Assembly (NCBI RefSeq): GCF_000196235.1 | Contig: NC_008541.1 | Span: forward strand, 2,170,001-2,234,000 | Length of the DNA stretch: 64,000 nucleotides | Origin: Arthrobacter sp. FB24 | Lineage (GTDB): Bacteria > Actinomycetota > Actinomycetes > Actinomycetales > Micrococcaceae | Direction: 5' to 3' | In this document: positions 19,594 through 28,364 of the stretch, in pieces | Layout of the letters: each line of letters opens with the position of its first letter | Position numbering within the stretch: the first letter of the stretch is position 1 | Notes under the pieces: generated by a model | What the model saw: the letters and a program-made list of their open reading frames with translations, nothing else | What the model was told of the DNA's origin: nothing | Database searches by the model: none | Made by a program: the position numbers and the translations under genes

Positions 19594-21207
19594 ATGGCCG
19601 GCCTTGGTGCTCTTCGACCTGGCCGCCGCTCCCGGGCATCCGAGCCCCGGCTCCTGGCGGTTTTACTTGTGCTCGCACTCGGCGTGCTGTTCGCTGCACC
19701 CGCCCGAGCAGTCGACTACGGACATGACGTTTCGTGGCCACAGTGTCCGGGCGGTCTTCCGATGCCGCCGGAAGACACGGAGTTCGTGGTCGTGGGGCTG
19801 ACCAACGGACTCGCATTCACCGAGAACCCCTGCCTGGGCGGGCAGTTCCAGTGGGTGCTCGACCGGGGCGTCCGGGCTCAGGCCTACGCCATGGCTACGT
19901 TCCCCACCACCGCGCAATACGAAACCTACGGCGACGACGGTCCATGGCCCGCAAGCACCACGCCGGACCGGCTGCGCAATGTCGGGTACGCCGAGGGCCG
20001 CGCAGCTCTCGCGTCTCTCGATGAGGTGGGATGGCGACCGGAGAGAATCTGGGTCGACGTCGAGCCCCGCCCGCAACAGCCCTGGCCCACCTCGACAGCA
20101 GCCCAGCGGCAGGAGAACCGGTACGTCATCTCCGGGCTCCTGGCCGCACTGGCGGACGCCGGGTACCCGCACGGGATCTATTCCTATTCGAGCGGTTGGG
20201 AGGCCATTACCGGATCGTGGCAGCTTCCCGACGTCCCCGTCTGGTCACCGGCAGGGCGTCTCGACTTCGCCAGTGAAGCATCCGACCTCTGTGTGAATCG
20301 CAGCTTCTCCGGTGGAGCCGTACACATCTCGCAATGGACCGACGGCACCTACGACTACGACATGACGTGCATCGGGGTCTACCAGGCCCACGTCGCGACC
20401 ATCGGCTGGCAGTCGAGCGTCTCGGACGGCGCCACCGCAGGAACGACCGGCCGGTCACTGCCGATGGAGGCCTTGCGCCTGTCGGTGGCAGGAGACCGCC
20501 TGTCGGGCGACATTCTGTGGAGGGGGCATGTGCAGAACATCGGCTGGCAGTCCTGGACGACGTCGGCGTCCCCGATCGGAACGACCGGGCGCGGTCTGCG
20601 CCTGGAGGCGTTCGAACTGCGGTTGACGGGGGATCTGGCCTCTCAGTACAGCATCAGGTATCGCGCCCACGTGCAGAACGTCGGCTGGCAGCCGTACGGG
20701 ATCGACGGAGCCACGGCCGGCACCGTCGGGCAAGGTCTGCGGGTGGAGGCCGTTACGATCGAGTTGGTTCCGAAGGTCGCACCAGCATTCACTGCCGTGT
20801 ACGCCGCCCACGTTCAGAACCTCGGCTGGATGGCGAACGTTTCGGATGGGACCGTCGCCGGGACCACGGGTCGGGCCCTTCGGGTCGAGGCGCTGCGCCT
20901 CAACGTGTCCAGCACGGCTTATTCCGGGGACATCGAGTGGCGGGGGCATGTGCAGTCGATCGGCTGGCAGCCGTGGACATCCTCGGCCAATCCCATCGGC
21001 ACGGCCGGGCAGGGGCTACGGTTGGAAGCGTTTGAAATCAGGCTGACCGGTGAGCTGGCCAACCACTACAGGATCCACTACCGCGCCCACGTGCAAGATT
21101 TGGGCTGGCAGTCATGGGTCGCCGACGGCGGAACGGCGGGCACGTCGGGTATGGGCAAACGGATGGAGGCCGTGCAGATCCTCCTCGCACCCAAAACCGG
21201 CGGCTAG
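19594..21207 (+). CDS. Secreted glycoside-hydrolase-like protein with six ChW-type repeats
   Basis: This 537-aa exported protein starts with a signal peptide (basic RPGRRSR, hydrophobic LLAVLLVLALGVLFAA, cleavage near ARA-VDYG at about residue 40). The next ~215 residues form a GH25/DUF1906-like barrel domain (VDYGHDVSWPQCPGG, IWVDVEPRPQQPWP, GIYSYSSGWEAITG, VHISQW). Six ~46-residue repeats follow, each carrying a Y/W-x-x-HV-x-x-x-GW core: YQAHVATIGW, WRGHVQNIGW, YRAHVQNVGW, YAAHVQNLGW, WRGHVQSIGW, YRAHVQDLGW. These match the ChW (clostridial hydrophobic W) pattern. Repeats 4-6 copy repeats 1-3, so a three-repeat unit was duplicated. A cell-wall binding or hydrolysing role is inferred. Confidence 0.72.
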   Translation: MAGLGALRPGRRSRASEPRLLAVLLVLALGVLFAAPARAVDYGHDVSWPQCPGGLPMPPEDTEFVVVGLTNGLAFTENPCLGGQFQWVLDRGVRAQAYAMATFPTTAQYETYGDDGPWPASTTPDRLRNVGYAEGRAALASLDEVGWRPERIWVDVEPRPQQPWPTSTAAQRQENRYVISGLLAALADAGYPHGIYSYSSGWEAITGSWQLPDVPVWSPAGRLDFASEASDLCVNRSFSGGAVHISQWTDGTYDYDMTCIGVYQAHVATIGWQSSVSDGATAGTTGRSLPMEALRLSVAGDRLSGDILWRGHVQNIGWQSWTTSASPIGTTGRGLRLEAFELRLTGDLASQYSIRYRAHVQNVGWQPYGIDGATAGTVGQGLRVEAVTIELVPKVAPAFTAVYAAHVQNLGWMANVSDGTVAGTTGRALRVEALRLNVSSTAYSGDIEWRGHVQSIGWQPWTSSANPIGTAGQGLRLEAFEIRLTGELANHYRIHYRAHVQDLGWQSWVADGGTAGTSGMGKRMEAVQILLAPKTGG

Positions 21208-21306
21208 CGCGGGTTTCCCCCGCCAGGCAGTCCGTCCTCGCGGAACAGCTCATCGAGCAGGTCCCGGCGCGTGGTTCGGAGAGTGCCCTGAAGGAGGCGT
21301 TCGTAC

Positions 21307-21347
21307 AACCCGGACCAGGTGACCAATATGGTCACCTGGTCCGGGTT
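21307..21347. terminator. Perfect 18-bp hairpin, bidirectional terminator
   Basis: An 18-bp perfect stem, 21307-21324 pairing with 21330-21347, encloses the loop AATAT. It sits between convergent genes ending at 21207 (+) and 21412 (-) and should stop transcription from both sides. Confidence 0.8.
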
Positions 21348-21411
21348 GCCGGGTGTCTAAATAGCGGCTTTCCGCAGGACCCACGAAGTCAGGGGCCGCA
21401 GGTTCCTTGTC

Positions 21412-22662
21412 TTACCTGGAAGCAGCAAGCCGTGCATCCAGCAGGCCGGCCGCGACTGCTGGAGCAAGCCCTGGTGCCAGTGGAAGTCGCGGGACCACCA
21501 GGCAGTGCCAGAGGTGATAGATGTCCGCCTTGCCGGACCACACGGTGGAGGTGACATTGCCGTTCTCGTCGAGTTCCTGCTTCCAGGACCCGTGCTCGTA
21601 GTCGATAAACCAGTCGCGGGCGTGGTCCCAGATTCGCTCGTACCAGTCCGCGTACTTCTGGTCGCCGGTGGCGATGTAGAGTGCTGCCGCGCCCCCGATT
21701 GCCTCGGCGGGAACCCAGCGAATGCGGGTGGTGACCACCGGCTTGCCTTCCCAGTCGACGGTGTAAACAAAGCCCGGATGACCGTCCGGTTCCCAGGCGT
21801 CGCGGATGGCGGCGTCGAACAGGCCCCGTGCGTCGTCCAGCAGCCAGGCCGGGACCTCCATGCCGCGGGCTTCGAGCCCGGCGCGGACGTGCAGGAGCAG
21901 GCGTGCCCACTCAACCCAGTGGCCGGGCGTTCCGCCGTACGCGCGGAACTGGCTGGCCCGGTCATCGGTGTTGTACTCCGGCATGGGGTTCCACTCCGGG
22001 TCGAAGTGCTCGAAGACCCGGTAGTCGTTGTTGCGAGCAAAGTCGTGGATGAGCACCTCGGCGATGTGGAGCGCCCGTTCGAGCCAGCGGTTGTCCCCGG
22101 TCACATCGGCGACGATGAGGTACGCCTCGACGGAGTGCATGCTCGCGTTCCCGCCACGGTATGCTTCCGTTTCCGTAAATTCCCGGTTCCACGAGTCAAA
22201 GCACATGCCGGCGTTGTGGTCCCAGAACCTCGTGTCAGCGATTCGCAGTGCCTCGTCGAGCAATTCCCTGGCGCCCGGGCGGTTGGCCGCAACGGCGCTG
22301 GCAGCGGCGAGGAGCACGAATGAGTGCTGGTAACCGGACTTGGTGTCGTTTACCGGTCCGTTCCCGTCTACCTCGGCATACCAGCCGCCGAACTCATCAT
22401 CGTGGAAAACTCCGTTGAGGGCGGCGATGCCGTGGTCGACGAGTGTCGCAGCGCCTGGCCGCCCCATCAGGGCAGCGACCGCGAAACTATGAACCATCCG
22501 CGCGGTAATCCAGAGGTGGGTCGGCTTGTCGGTGAACACAGCACCGTTGTTGTCGAGCCAGCCGAATCCGGTGGGCACCTTTGACCCCGCGGCGAAATTG
22601 ATCAGCCGATCGGTTTCGGCCTCGAGCCATCGCGCGTGAGCGGCGCTGTTCAGCCACGTCAT
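21412..22662 (-). CDS. yihS: Sulfoquinovose isomerase candidate (AGE family, YihS-like)
   Basis: This 416-aa (alpha/alpha)6-barrel protein of the N-acylglucosamine 2-epimerase family should interconvert sulfoquinovose and sulfofructose. The histidines H176 ([11 protein letters not shown]), H248 (GTPGHWVEW) and H383 (IYHLWHC) fall at the same positions as the catalytic histidines I recall for E. coli/Salmonella YihS. AAAGGAA precedes the ATG at 22662; an upstream extension through the neighbouring small gene is rejected. It is the last gene of the leftward operon that also encodes the YihT-like aldolase, the kinase and the dehydrogenase, which supports sulfosugar rather than mannose/fructose chemistry. 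Confidence 0.8.
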   Translation of the reverse strand: MTWLNSAAHARWLEAETDRLINFAAGSKVPTGFGWLDNNGAVFTDKPTHLWITARMVHSFAVAALMGRPGAATLVDHGIAALNGVFHDDEFGGWYAEVDGNGPVNDTKSGYQHSFVLLAAASAVAANRPGARELLDEALRIADTRFWDHNAGMCFDSWNREFTETEAYRGGNASMHSVEAYLIVADVTGDNRWLERALHIAEVLIHDFARNNDYRVFEHFDPEWNPMPEYNTDDRASQFRAYGGTPGHWVEWARLLLHVRAGLEARGMEVPAWLLDDARGLFDAAIRDAWEPDGHPGFVYTVDWEGKPVVTTRIRWVPAEAIGGAAALYIATGDQKYADWYERIWDHARDWFIDYEHGSWKQELDENGNVTSTVWSGKADIYHLWHCLVVPRLPLAPGLAPAVAAGLLDARLAASR

Positions 22663-22709
22663 GTTATTTCCTTTCCATGGTGCGGGTGCAGATTGAGAAT
22701 GGTGCCTGA

Positions 22710-22895
22710 TTAGTGGGTGCCGAAGTCGGTATCTGTGTATGCGCCAGCAACACCGGCAGTGCCCCGACAGCTGCACTGCCCTCCAACATCAAGCTGGAGG
22801 GTCACTGGAGCGCCCGCATCAATCGTCAAGGTGACGGTCTCGCCCTTGTTGGTGGACACGCGCACTAGGTTTTCTTGGGGGGAGACGGGAGCCAT
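22710..22895 (-). CDS. Small Cys-containing protein of unknown function in the sulfoquinovose operon (61 aa)
   Basis: I do not recognise this protein. It begins [20 protein letters not shown], continues with a beta-rich stretch ([19 protein letters not shown]) and carries a CSC motif (QCSCRG) before a Gly/Ala/Thr-rich tail ending DTDFGTH. AAAGG lies 8-9 nt before the ATG. It is placed between the TauE/SafE exporter (51 nt upstream) and the SQ isomerase (47 nt downstream) on the same strand. Its operon position suggests a link to sulfite, sulfolactate or SQ handling, which is inference only. Confidence 0.6.
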   Translation of the reverse strand: MAPVSPQENLVRVSTNKGETVTLTIDAGAPVTLQLDVGGQCSCRGTAGVAGAYTDTDFGTH

Positions 22896-22946
22896 GGCAG
22901 CCCTTTCGTTGATGGTTGAGGGAATGGGTTGGTGCAGCAGCGGCTG

Positions 22947-23690
22947 CTAGCCGACGGCATCGAGCACACCGCGGATGATGGTGGCAGCCGCTCCCAGGTA
23001 TGCAAGGACGATCAGCAGGACTTGGGCGGCCCGGGCCGGGACGAAGCGGGCAGCGACGTCGCCCAGCACCAGCCCTGCGAGGCAGGCCACGGCGACGGCC
23101 ACCCACATTCCCCAGGGCAGTGCGGGAAAGGTGGCCGGGGCAGTGAGGGCCTTGGAGATCAGGGAGAACGCGCCGATGGTGAAAAAGTACGGTTGCATGG
23201 TTGCAGCGAAGGATTTGTGCTGCCACCGGGTTGCGATGGAGTACATACTCACGGCAGGCCCACCCACCCCGGCCGCCGTATTCATAAACCCGCTCAGGCC
23301 GCCGGCCGTGACAAGGTAGCGGTGGCTCGGAGGAAGGGTGGCGGACTTGAGGCCAAGCAAAACGGTGAGCCCGACGGCGAGGAGCACTCCGATGGAGATC
23401 TCCAGCACCGCCGGCGGGATGAGCCGGACCAGGAAGGCTGCCGGGATGATCCCCAGCAGCGCCGACGCCGCCAATGCCGCGTACCGCTTCCAGTCGATGT
23501 CCCGCACTACCCGGAAGATGATTGCCCCCGCCGTCACGGCGCCGCAGACGTTCACCAGCACGACCCCCTCCACCGGACCCAGGAGCAGGACCAGGAAGGG
23601 AGCAGCCACCAGCGCGAAGCCCATGCCGGTGATGCGCTGCATCCCGGCTCCCATGACGACGGCGCCCAGCACCAACCCGGTGGTCAGCAT
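22947..23690 (-). CDS. TauE/SafE-family sulfonate or sulfite exporter
   Basis: This 247-aa integral membrane protein has about eight hydrophobic segments in the two-repeat TauE/SafE layout. The repeat signature GxxxGFMNTAAGVGGPAV is visible at about residues 135-150, and MGAGMQRITGMGFAL is near the N-terminus. In SQ-degrading bacteria such proteins export 2,3-dihydroxypropanesulfonate, sulfolactate or sulfite. Its ATG directly follows the TAA of the aldehyde dehydrogenase gene with no gap, so the two are translationally linked. Export of sulfolactate formed by that dehydrogenase is the simplest reading. Confidence 0.85.
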   Translation of the reverse strand: MLTTGLVLGAVVMGAGMQRITGMGFALVAAPFLVLLLGPVEGVVLVNVCGAVTAGAIIFRVVRDIDWKRYAALAASALLGIIPAAFLVRLIPPAVLEISIGVLLAVGLTVLLGLKSATLPPSHRYLVTAGGLSGFMNTAAGVGGPAVSMYSIATRWQHKSFAATMQPYFFTIGAFSLISKALTAPATFPALPWGMWVAVAVACLAGLVLGDVAARFVPARAAQVLLIVLAYLGAAATIIRGVLDAVG

Positions 23691-25130
23691 TTACGGCCTC
23701 CAGGCCACGTACTGGACCTCCTCGAACTCCTCGAGGCCAAGGCTTGCTCCTTCGCGGCCCAGACCGGACTGCTTGGCGCCGCCCATGGGGGCGAACGCTA
23801 CGGAGGGGAGGGGATCGTTGACCCCCACGATGCCGGCTTCCAGGCGTTCGGGGATGTCCCAGGCGCGCTTGGGATCGCGGCTCCAGAGGTAAGCGGCGAG
23901 GCCCATCTCGGTTGCGTTCGCCTTGCGGATAGCGTCCTCTTCCGACGTGAAGGTCACGACGCCGGCCGCCGGGCCGAACACTTCTTCGCTCACCAGGGGT
24001 GCGTCGTCGGGGACGTCCGTGAGCAGTGTGGGAGCCATGAACGCGCCGCGCGCCGGAACATCGGTCCGCTGCGTGACGCGGCGTGCGCCGCGCGCGAGGG
24101 CGTCGTCCACCAGCGCCTGGACGGCGGCCACCCGATCGGCGTCGATCATGGGGCCGAGGTCCGGCACGTCAGAACCGTCGTCGGGAACGCCGTGGCCGAT
24201 GCTCATGGCGTCGAACCGCGCCGCCAGTTTCTGCGAAAATTCCTCGGCGATGCTGTCCTGGACCAGGAACCGGTTGGCGGCCACGCAGGACTGGCCTGTG
24301 TTGCGGAGACGGCCCAGGACGGCACCTTCGACGGCGGCATCCAGGTCGGCATCCTCGAACACGATGAAGGGTGCATTGCCGCCCAGTTCGAGCAGGGGCC
24401 GGACCACGCGTTCCGATGCAGACGCCATGATCTGCCGGCCCACGCCTGTGGAACCGGTGAAACTGACGGCCCGGACCGCCGGGTGGGACATCAGGGCGGC
24501 GGTAATTTCGCGCGAGGGCCCGTGGACCAGGTTGACGACGCCGGCGGGGAACCCGGCGTCGTGCAGGACCTCAAACAGGCCGGTGGCGGCGAGCGGCGCC
24601 TTTTCGGAGACCCGGCCCACCACGGTGCAGCCTGCGGCCAGCATTGCGGCGAGTTTGCGGGCCTGGATGGATACGGGAAAGTTCCATGGGGTGAGGCTGA
24701 GTGCCACGCCGATAGGTTTACGGAGGCTGAGGTGGCGCCGGCCCTGGAGTTCGGGCGGGCTGACGGTGCCGGTGGAGCGGCGGACTTCCTCGGCGAACCA
24801 GCGGAAGTATTCCACCGAGAAGTCCACCTCGCCCTGGGCTTCAGGGAGCCGCTTGCCCGCCTCGAGCGCCAGGGTGTGGGCGAGTTCGTCGCGGCGTTCG
24901 GCAAGGAGGTCGGCTGCGCTGCGGAGCAGGTCGGCGCGGTTGCGCACCGTGGTGCGTGACCAGGACCCAAGGGCCTCCGCGGCCGCGTCGGCTGCCTGGG
25001 TGGCATCCCCGGCGGTGCCCCAGGCGACCTCACCTACGGTGCTGCCGTTTCCGGGGTCCGTCACGTGCTTGGAGGTCCCGGTAGCGTGCCAGGTGCCGTT
25101 GACGAGGTGTTGGGCTGATTTGAGGTTCAC
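23691..25130 (-). CDS. Aldehyde dehydrogenase, probable sulfolactaldehyde dehydrogenase
   Basis: This 479-aa NAD(P)-dependent aldehyde dehydrogenase has E248 (LELGGNAPF), C282 (NTGQSCVAANR) and the GSTGVG nucleotide-site motif near 226-231. It belongs to the succinate-semialdehyde dehydrogenase (GabD) subgroup, to which known sulfolactaldehyde dehydrogenases also belong. In this operon it would oxidise sulfolactaldehyde, released by the YihT-like aldolase, to sulfolactate. A GTG start at 25130 is chosen, with AAAGG about 9 nt upstream, because the protein begins normally there; a much longer frame into the intergenic region is rejected. Substrate is inferred from context. Confidence 0.82.
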   Translation of the reverse strand: MNLKSAQHLVNGTWHATGTSKHVTDPGNGSTVGEVAWGTAGDATQAADAAAEALGSWSRTTVRNRADLLRSAADLLAERRDELAHTLALEAGKRLPEAQGEVDFSVEYFRWFAEEVRRSTGTVSPPELQGRRHLSLRKPIGVALSLTPWNFPVSIQARKLAAMLAAGCTVVGRVSEKAPLAATGLFEVLHDAGFPAGVVNLVHGPSREITAALMSHPAVRAVSFTGSTGVGRQIMASASERVVRPLLELGGNAPFIVFEDADLDAAVEGAVLGRLRNTGQSCVAANRFLVQDSIAEEFSQKLAARFDAMSIGHGVPDDGSDVPDLGPMIDADRVAAVQALVDDALARGARRVTQRTDVPARGAFMAPTLLTDVPDDAPLVSEEVFGPAAGVVTFTSEEDAIRKANATEMGLAAYLWSRDPKRAWDIPERLEAGIVGVNDPLPSVAFAPMGGAKQSGLGREGASLGLEEFEEVQYVAWRP

Positions 25131-25209
25131 GGATGATGCCTTTCGTGGGGCGGGGAGGGGTCCGGGACGGCGGGGCGGGCGCGGAAGCCCGCCGCCGCCG
25201 TCGTGATGC

Positions 25210-26025
25210 TCATCCCTTGCTGGCGCCGGCGGTGATGCCGGCAACGAAGTAGCGCTGCAGGAAGACGTAGGCCACCACCACGGGCAGGGAGGCCAGGATG
25301 ACGCCGGCGAATAGCAGCGGGTAGTTGGTCTGGAACTCCCCCTGGAAGCTGAGCAGTGCCAGCGGCAGTGTCCGGTTGCCGGGGGACTGGATGAACAGCA
25401 GCGGGTAGAGCAGTTCGTTCCAGTGGATAACGAACAGGAAGATGGCCGCGGCAGCAACGGACGGGGCGGACAGGGGGAGCGCGATGGACACGTACGTCCG
25501 CCACGGGCCGGTGCCGTCTATGGAGGATGCCTCGTACAGTTCCTTGGGCAGGGTCCGCATGAACCCGCCGAGGATGAAGACGGCGATGGGCAGGGTGGAC
25601 ACGACGTTGGCCAGCACCAGGCCTGCCAGGCTGTCCAGCAAACCCAGCCGGCCGAACAGGACGTACAGCGGCACCATGTTGGCCTGCGCCGGGATGGCCA
25701 TGCCCAAGACCAGGAAGCCGAAGATGGCCCAGGCCATGAAACCCTTGAGCCGGGAGATGGCGTACCCGGCGAGGCTGGCCAGGAACAGGGTGAGCGGCAC
25801 GGAGATTGCGGTGACAATCACGCTGTTCGTGAAGGACGAGCCCAGGTCCTGGCCTCCGATTACTTCGGCATAGTTGGCCGGGGAGAGGGACTGCGGCAGG
25901 CTGAACGGTCCGGCGAAGAGTTCCTGCGTTGACTTGAAGCTGCCGAACCCCACCACGGTCAGCGGAACGATGATGATGACCGCGTAAATTCCAAGAATTG
26001 CGCGGCGGCTTAGTGAAGCGAGCAT
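25210..26025 (-). CDS. ABC sugar transporter permease (MalG type)
   Basis: This 271-aa inner-membrane permease has six predicted helices and the cytoplasmic EAA-type loop (ELYEASSIDGTGPWRTYVSIALPLSAP) near residues 165-195. It pairs with the MalF-type permease whose stop lies 4 nt upstream of this start. In this locus it should import SQ or its glycosides. No ATPase gene is present; a shared MsmK/UgpC-type ATPase elsewhere in the genome is likely. Confidence 0.9.
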   Translation of the reverse strand: MLASLSRRAILGIYAVIIIVPLTVVGFGSFKSTQELFAGPFSLPQSLSPANYAEVIGGQDLGSSFTNSVIVTAISVPLTLFLASLAGYAISRLKGFMAWAIFGFLVLGMAIPAQANMVPLYVLFGRLGLLDSLAGLVLANVVSTLPIAVFILGGFMRTLPKELYEASSIDGTGPWRTYVSIALPLSAPSVAAAAIFLFVIHWNELLYPLLFIQSPGNRTLPLALLSFQGEFQTNYPLLFAGVILASLPVVVAYVFLQRYFVAGITAGASKG

Positions 26026-26029
26026 GCTG

Positions 26030-26992
26030 TCATTCCCCCTTCGGGGTCAGCCGGAGCAAACGGCGCTGGAGCCAGGTGACCAGGGCGATCATCGCCATGA
26101 AGATGATCGACTGGGCGGCGGCGTAGCCGAACTCCGAGTTGGCAAAGGTGCTGTAGATGCGGGTGGAGAGGATATCCAGGGACTGCTTGGGCGGGTTCCC
26201 CGCGATGCCCAGGATCAGGTCGAAGGCTTTGAACGACTGGACGGTGGTGTAGGCCACCACGATGGACGTTGCAGGGGCCACAAACGGCCAGGTGATGGAC
26301 TTGAACTGCTGCCATTTGCCGGCGCCGTCCATTTCCGCGGCCTCGTAGAGTTCCCGGGGGATGGCCTGGAGGCCGGCGATGTAAACCACCATCATCTGCC
26401 CTGCGTGGAACCAGACCTGCGTCACGGCCACCCAGTACAGGGCCTGGGCATTGTTGCCGAGGTAGGAACCCTGCAGGGCTTCGAGGCCCACGCCGCCCAG
26501 GACCGCGTTGGCGAGGCCGAAGTTGGGGTCGTAGATGAACTTCCAGATGAAGGCCACGGAGACGGAGGACAGGATGGTGGGGAAGAAGAACAGCGCCCGG
26601 AGCAGGATGCTGCCGCGCGAGTTCTTCGTCAGGAGCAGGGCCAGCACCAGCGAAAACGCGGTCTGCGCGATCACCACCATCAGCACAAACTTCAAGTTGT
26701 TGGTCAGCGCGTTGGTGAAAAGCGAGTCCTTGGTGAAGGCTCGGACGAAGTTGTCCAGCCCCACGTAGTTGAACGCCGCCGAGAAACCGTTCCAATCCGT
26801 GATGGCGTACTGGAACGCCTGCAGGGTGGGCATCACCAGGAAGAACGCAATAATGGCGACGGCCGGAAGCGGGAAGAGGTACAGTGCTGGATTCACCCGC
26901 GTGGGGGAGCGGCGGCGCCCCTTCGCGGCGTCGGTTTCAGTCCTGCCGTCCGCGCCCTTCCGTTCGGCAGCCATTTTGGTATGGGTGCTCAT
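26030..26992 (-). CDS. ABC sugar transporter permease (MalF type)
   Basis: This 320-aa permease has a ~45-residue cytoplasmic, basic N-terminus before its first membrane helix (LYLFPLPAVAIIAFFLVM). Its EAA loop reads ELYEAAEMDGAGKWQQFKSITWPFVAP at about 215-245. The start overlaps the stop of the solute-binding-protein gene by 4 nt (ATGA), showing tight coupling. With the MalG-type subunit it forms the transmembrane channel of the CUT1-like SQ importer. Confidence 0.9.
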   Translation of the reverse strand: MSTHTKMAAERKGADGRTETDAAKGRRRSPTRVNPALYLFPLPAVAIIAFFLVMPTLQAFQYAITDWNGFSAAFNYVGLDNFVRAFTKDSLFTNALTNNLKFVLMVVIAQTAFSLVLALLLTKNSRGSILLRALFFFPTILSSVSVAFIWKFIYDPNFGLANAVLGGVGLEALQGSYLGNNAQALYWVAVTQVWFHAGQMMVVYIAGLQAIPRELYEAAEMDGAGKWQQFKSITWPFVAPATSIVVAYTTVQSFKAFDLILGIAGNPPKQSLDILSTRIYSTFANSEFGYAAAQSIIFMAMIALVTWLQRRLLRLTPKGE

Positions 26993-28275
26993 AGCCGTTC
27001 GTCAACAATCTTCTGGGCGGCTTCGGCGGCCTGCTCGGGGCTGGTGCCCGAGATGACAGCCGTGGCGCTGGCCTCCACCGCGTTGCGGACATCTAGGTTC
27101 TGGAACTGGAAGCGGGCGGCCAGCGCCGTCTTTTTGTCCAGCCAGGGGCTGAGTCGCTTTAGGTCCGGGTTGGTGTACTCCACGTTGCTCACGGCCACGT
27201 GCTGGGCGGTCTTGTTGGCGTAGTAGCCGGCGTTCTCGGGCTCGGAGAGGAAGTCGATCCACGCCGCGGAGGCGGCCTGGTTCTTGCTCGCTGAGTTGAC
27301 GCCCAGGATGAACGTGGCGTTGTAGGCGCCTTCGAACTTGCCGCCACCGTCTGAGGTGTTGGGGAACACCAGCTCGATAGGGAACGTCGCGCCCAGGCCG
27401 CGGACGGCAGCGATGTGGTACGAGCCGGTGGCCAGCATGGCAGCCTTCCCCTGGGAGAACAGGTTCTGCGCGGGCTCCACGGCGGTGCCGGTGGCGTTCG
27501 GCTGCAGGTAGGGGACCAGTTCCTTGTATTGGCCGAGCATCTTGAGGAACCAGTCGTCGGTGCACTTGAGCTTGCCCTGCTCGATCTGGGCGCACATGTC
27601 GTCCACGGGGGCGTTGTTGGCGATCATGCAGTTGAACAGCTGGCCGCCGTTTCCGACGTCGCCGCCCGGCCAGGAGATGGGAATGACCCCGGAGGCTGCG
27701 AGTTTCTCGCACATGGCCAGGAAGCCGTCCCAGTCCTTGGGGGCGATCTCCGCGCCGGCCTTATCGAACAGGTCGGCGTTGGCCATGGGCATGGGGAAGA
27801 CAACCTGGTACGGCAGGCCCAGCTGGCTGTCGCCGGACTGCCCGGCGGTCAGCAGGCCCGGCTGGTAGTTGGCGGCGGCCTTACTGCCCTTGAGTTCGGC
27901 ATAGATCCCGGCCTCGGTGAAGTTCTTGAACTGGGCGCCGCGGAAGGTGGCAAACGCGTCGCCGATGGCTGCACCGCGGACCTTCTGCAGCCCCTGGGCG
28001 TTGTAGTCGTTGGAGGTGGAGATGTCCTGGACCACGTCCACGCCGTCGTGCAAGGCCGCGAAGCGCTTGATGAGTTCGTCGAACACCACCTTGTCCTCGC
28101 CGCGCCAATGTGCGAAGGACACCTTGCCGGTGACGGCACCGGTGGCGGGTGCGGCGGGTCCGGTGGCGCCGCCTGGCGCCGTGGTGCCGCCGGGTCCGGC
28201 GCATGCTGCCGCAGTTGCTCCGAAGCCCAGGGCTCCGAGAATCGCGATGGCCTGCCTGCGTGAAATCTGACTCAC
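26989..28275 (-). CDS. Extracellular solute-binding lipoprotein of the SQ ABC importer
   Basis: This 428-aa family-1 solute-binding protein opens with a twin-arginine-like and lipoprotein signal, SRRQAIAILGALGFGATAAAC, with the lipid-modified Cys near residue 25. A Gly/Pro/Thr-rich linker follows. The remainder is a typical two-lobe sugar-binding fold (VSFAHWRGEDKVVFDELIKRF; PISWPGGDVGNGGQLFNCMI). It is the first transporter gene after the aldolase (89-nt gap) and should set substrate specificity for SQ or sulfoquinovosyl glycerol. That specificity is inferred from the operon. Confidence 0.88.
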   Translation of the reverse strand: MSQISRRQAIAILGALGFGATAAACAGPGGTTAPGGATGPAAPATGAVTGKVSFAHWRGEDKVVFDELIKRFAALHDGVDVVQDISTSNDYNAQGLQKVRGAAIGDAFATFRGAQFKNFTEAGIYAELKGSKAAANYQPGLLTAGQSGDSQLGLPYQVVFPMPMANADLFDKAGAEIAPKDWDGFLAMCEKLAASGVIPISWPGGDVGNGGQLFNCMIANNAPVDDMCAQIEQGKLKCTDDWFLKMLGQYKELVPYLQPNATGTAVEPAQNLFSQGKAAMLATGSYHIAAVRGLGATFPIELVFPNTSDGGGKFEGAYNATFILGVNSASKNQAASAAWIDFLSEPENAGYYANKTAQHVAVSNVEYTNPDLKRLSPWLDKKTALAARFQFQNLDVRNAVEASATAVISGTSPEQAAEAAQKIVDERL

Positions 28276-28364
28276 AATATTCTCCTCGTTGAGTGTTTTG
28301 CTGTGCCTTGCTTGTTGCCTACGGAATGGCTGTCACCAGGACGCGCGTGGCGCGTCGGGACTGC

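Noticed and set aside
22929..24959. 676-codon open frame on the + strand
   Set aside because: It is antisense to the TauE/SafE exporter and aldehyde dehydrogenase genes; the composition is low-complexity and no domain is present.
25131..25457. N-terminal extension of the aldehyde dehydrogenase frame
   Set aside because: The extension runs through the intergenic gap and into the upstream permease gene and is low-complexity; the GTG at 25130 gives a normal-length enzyme.
26024..27223. 399-codon open frame on the + strand
   Set aside because: It is antisense to the ABC permease genes with clear EAA loops.
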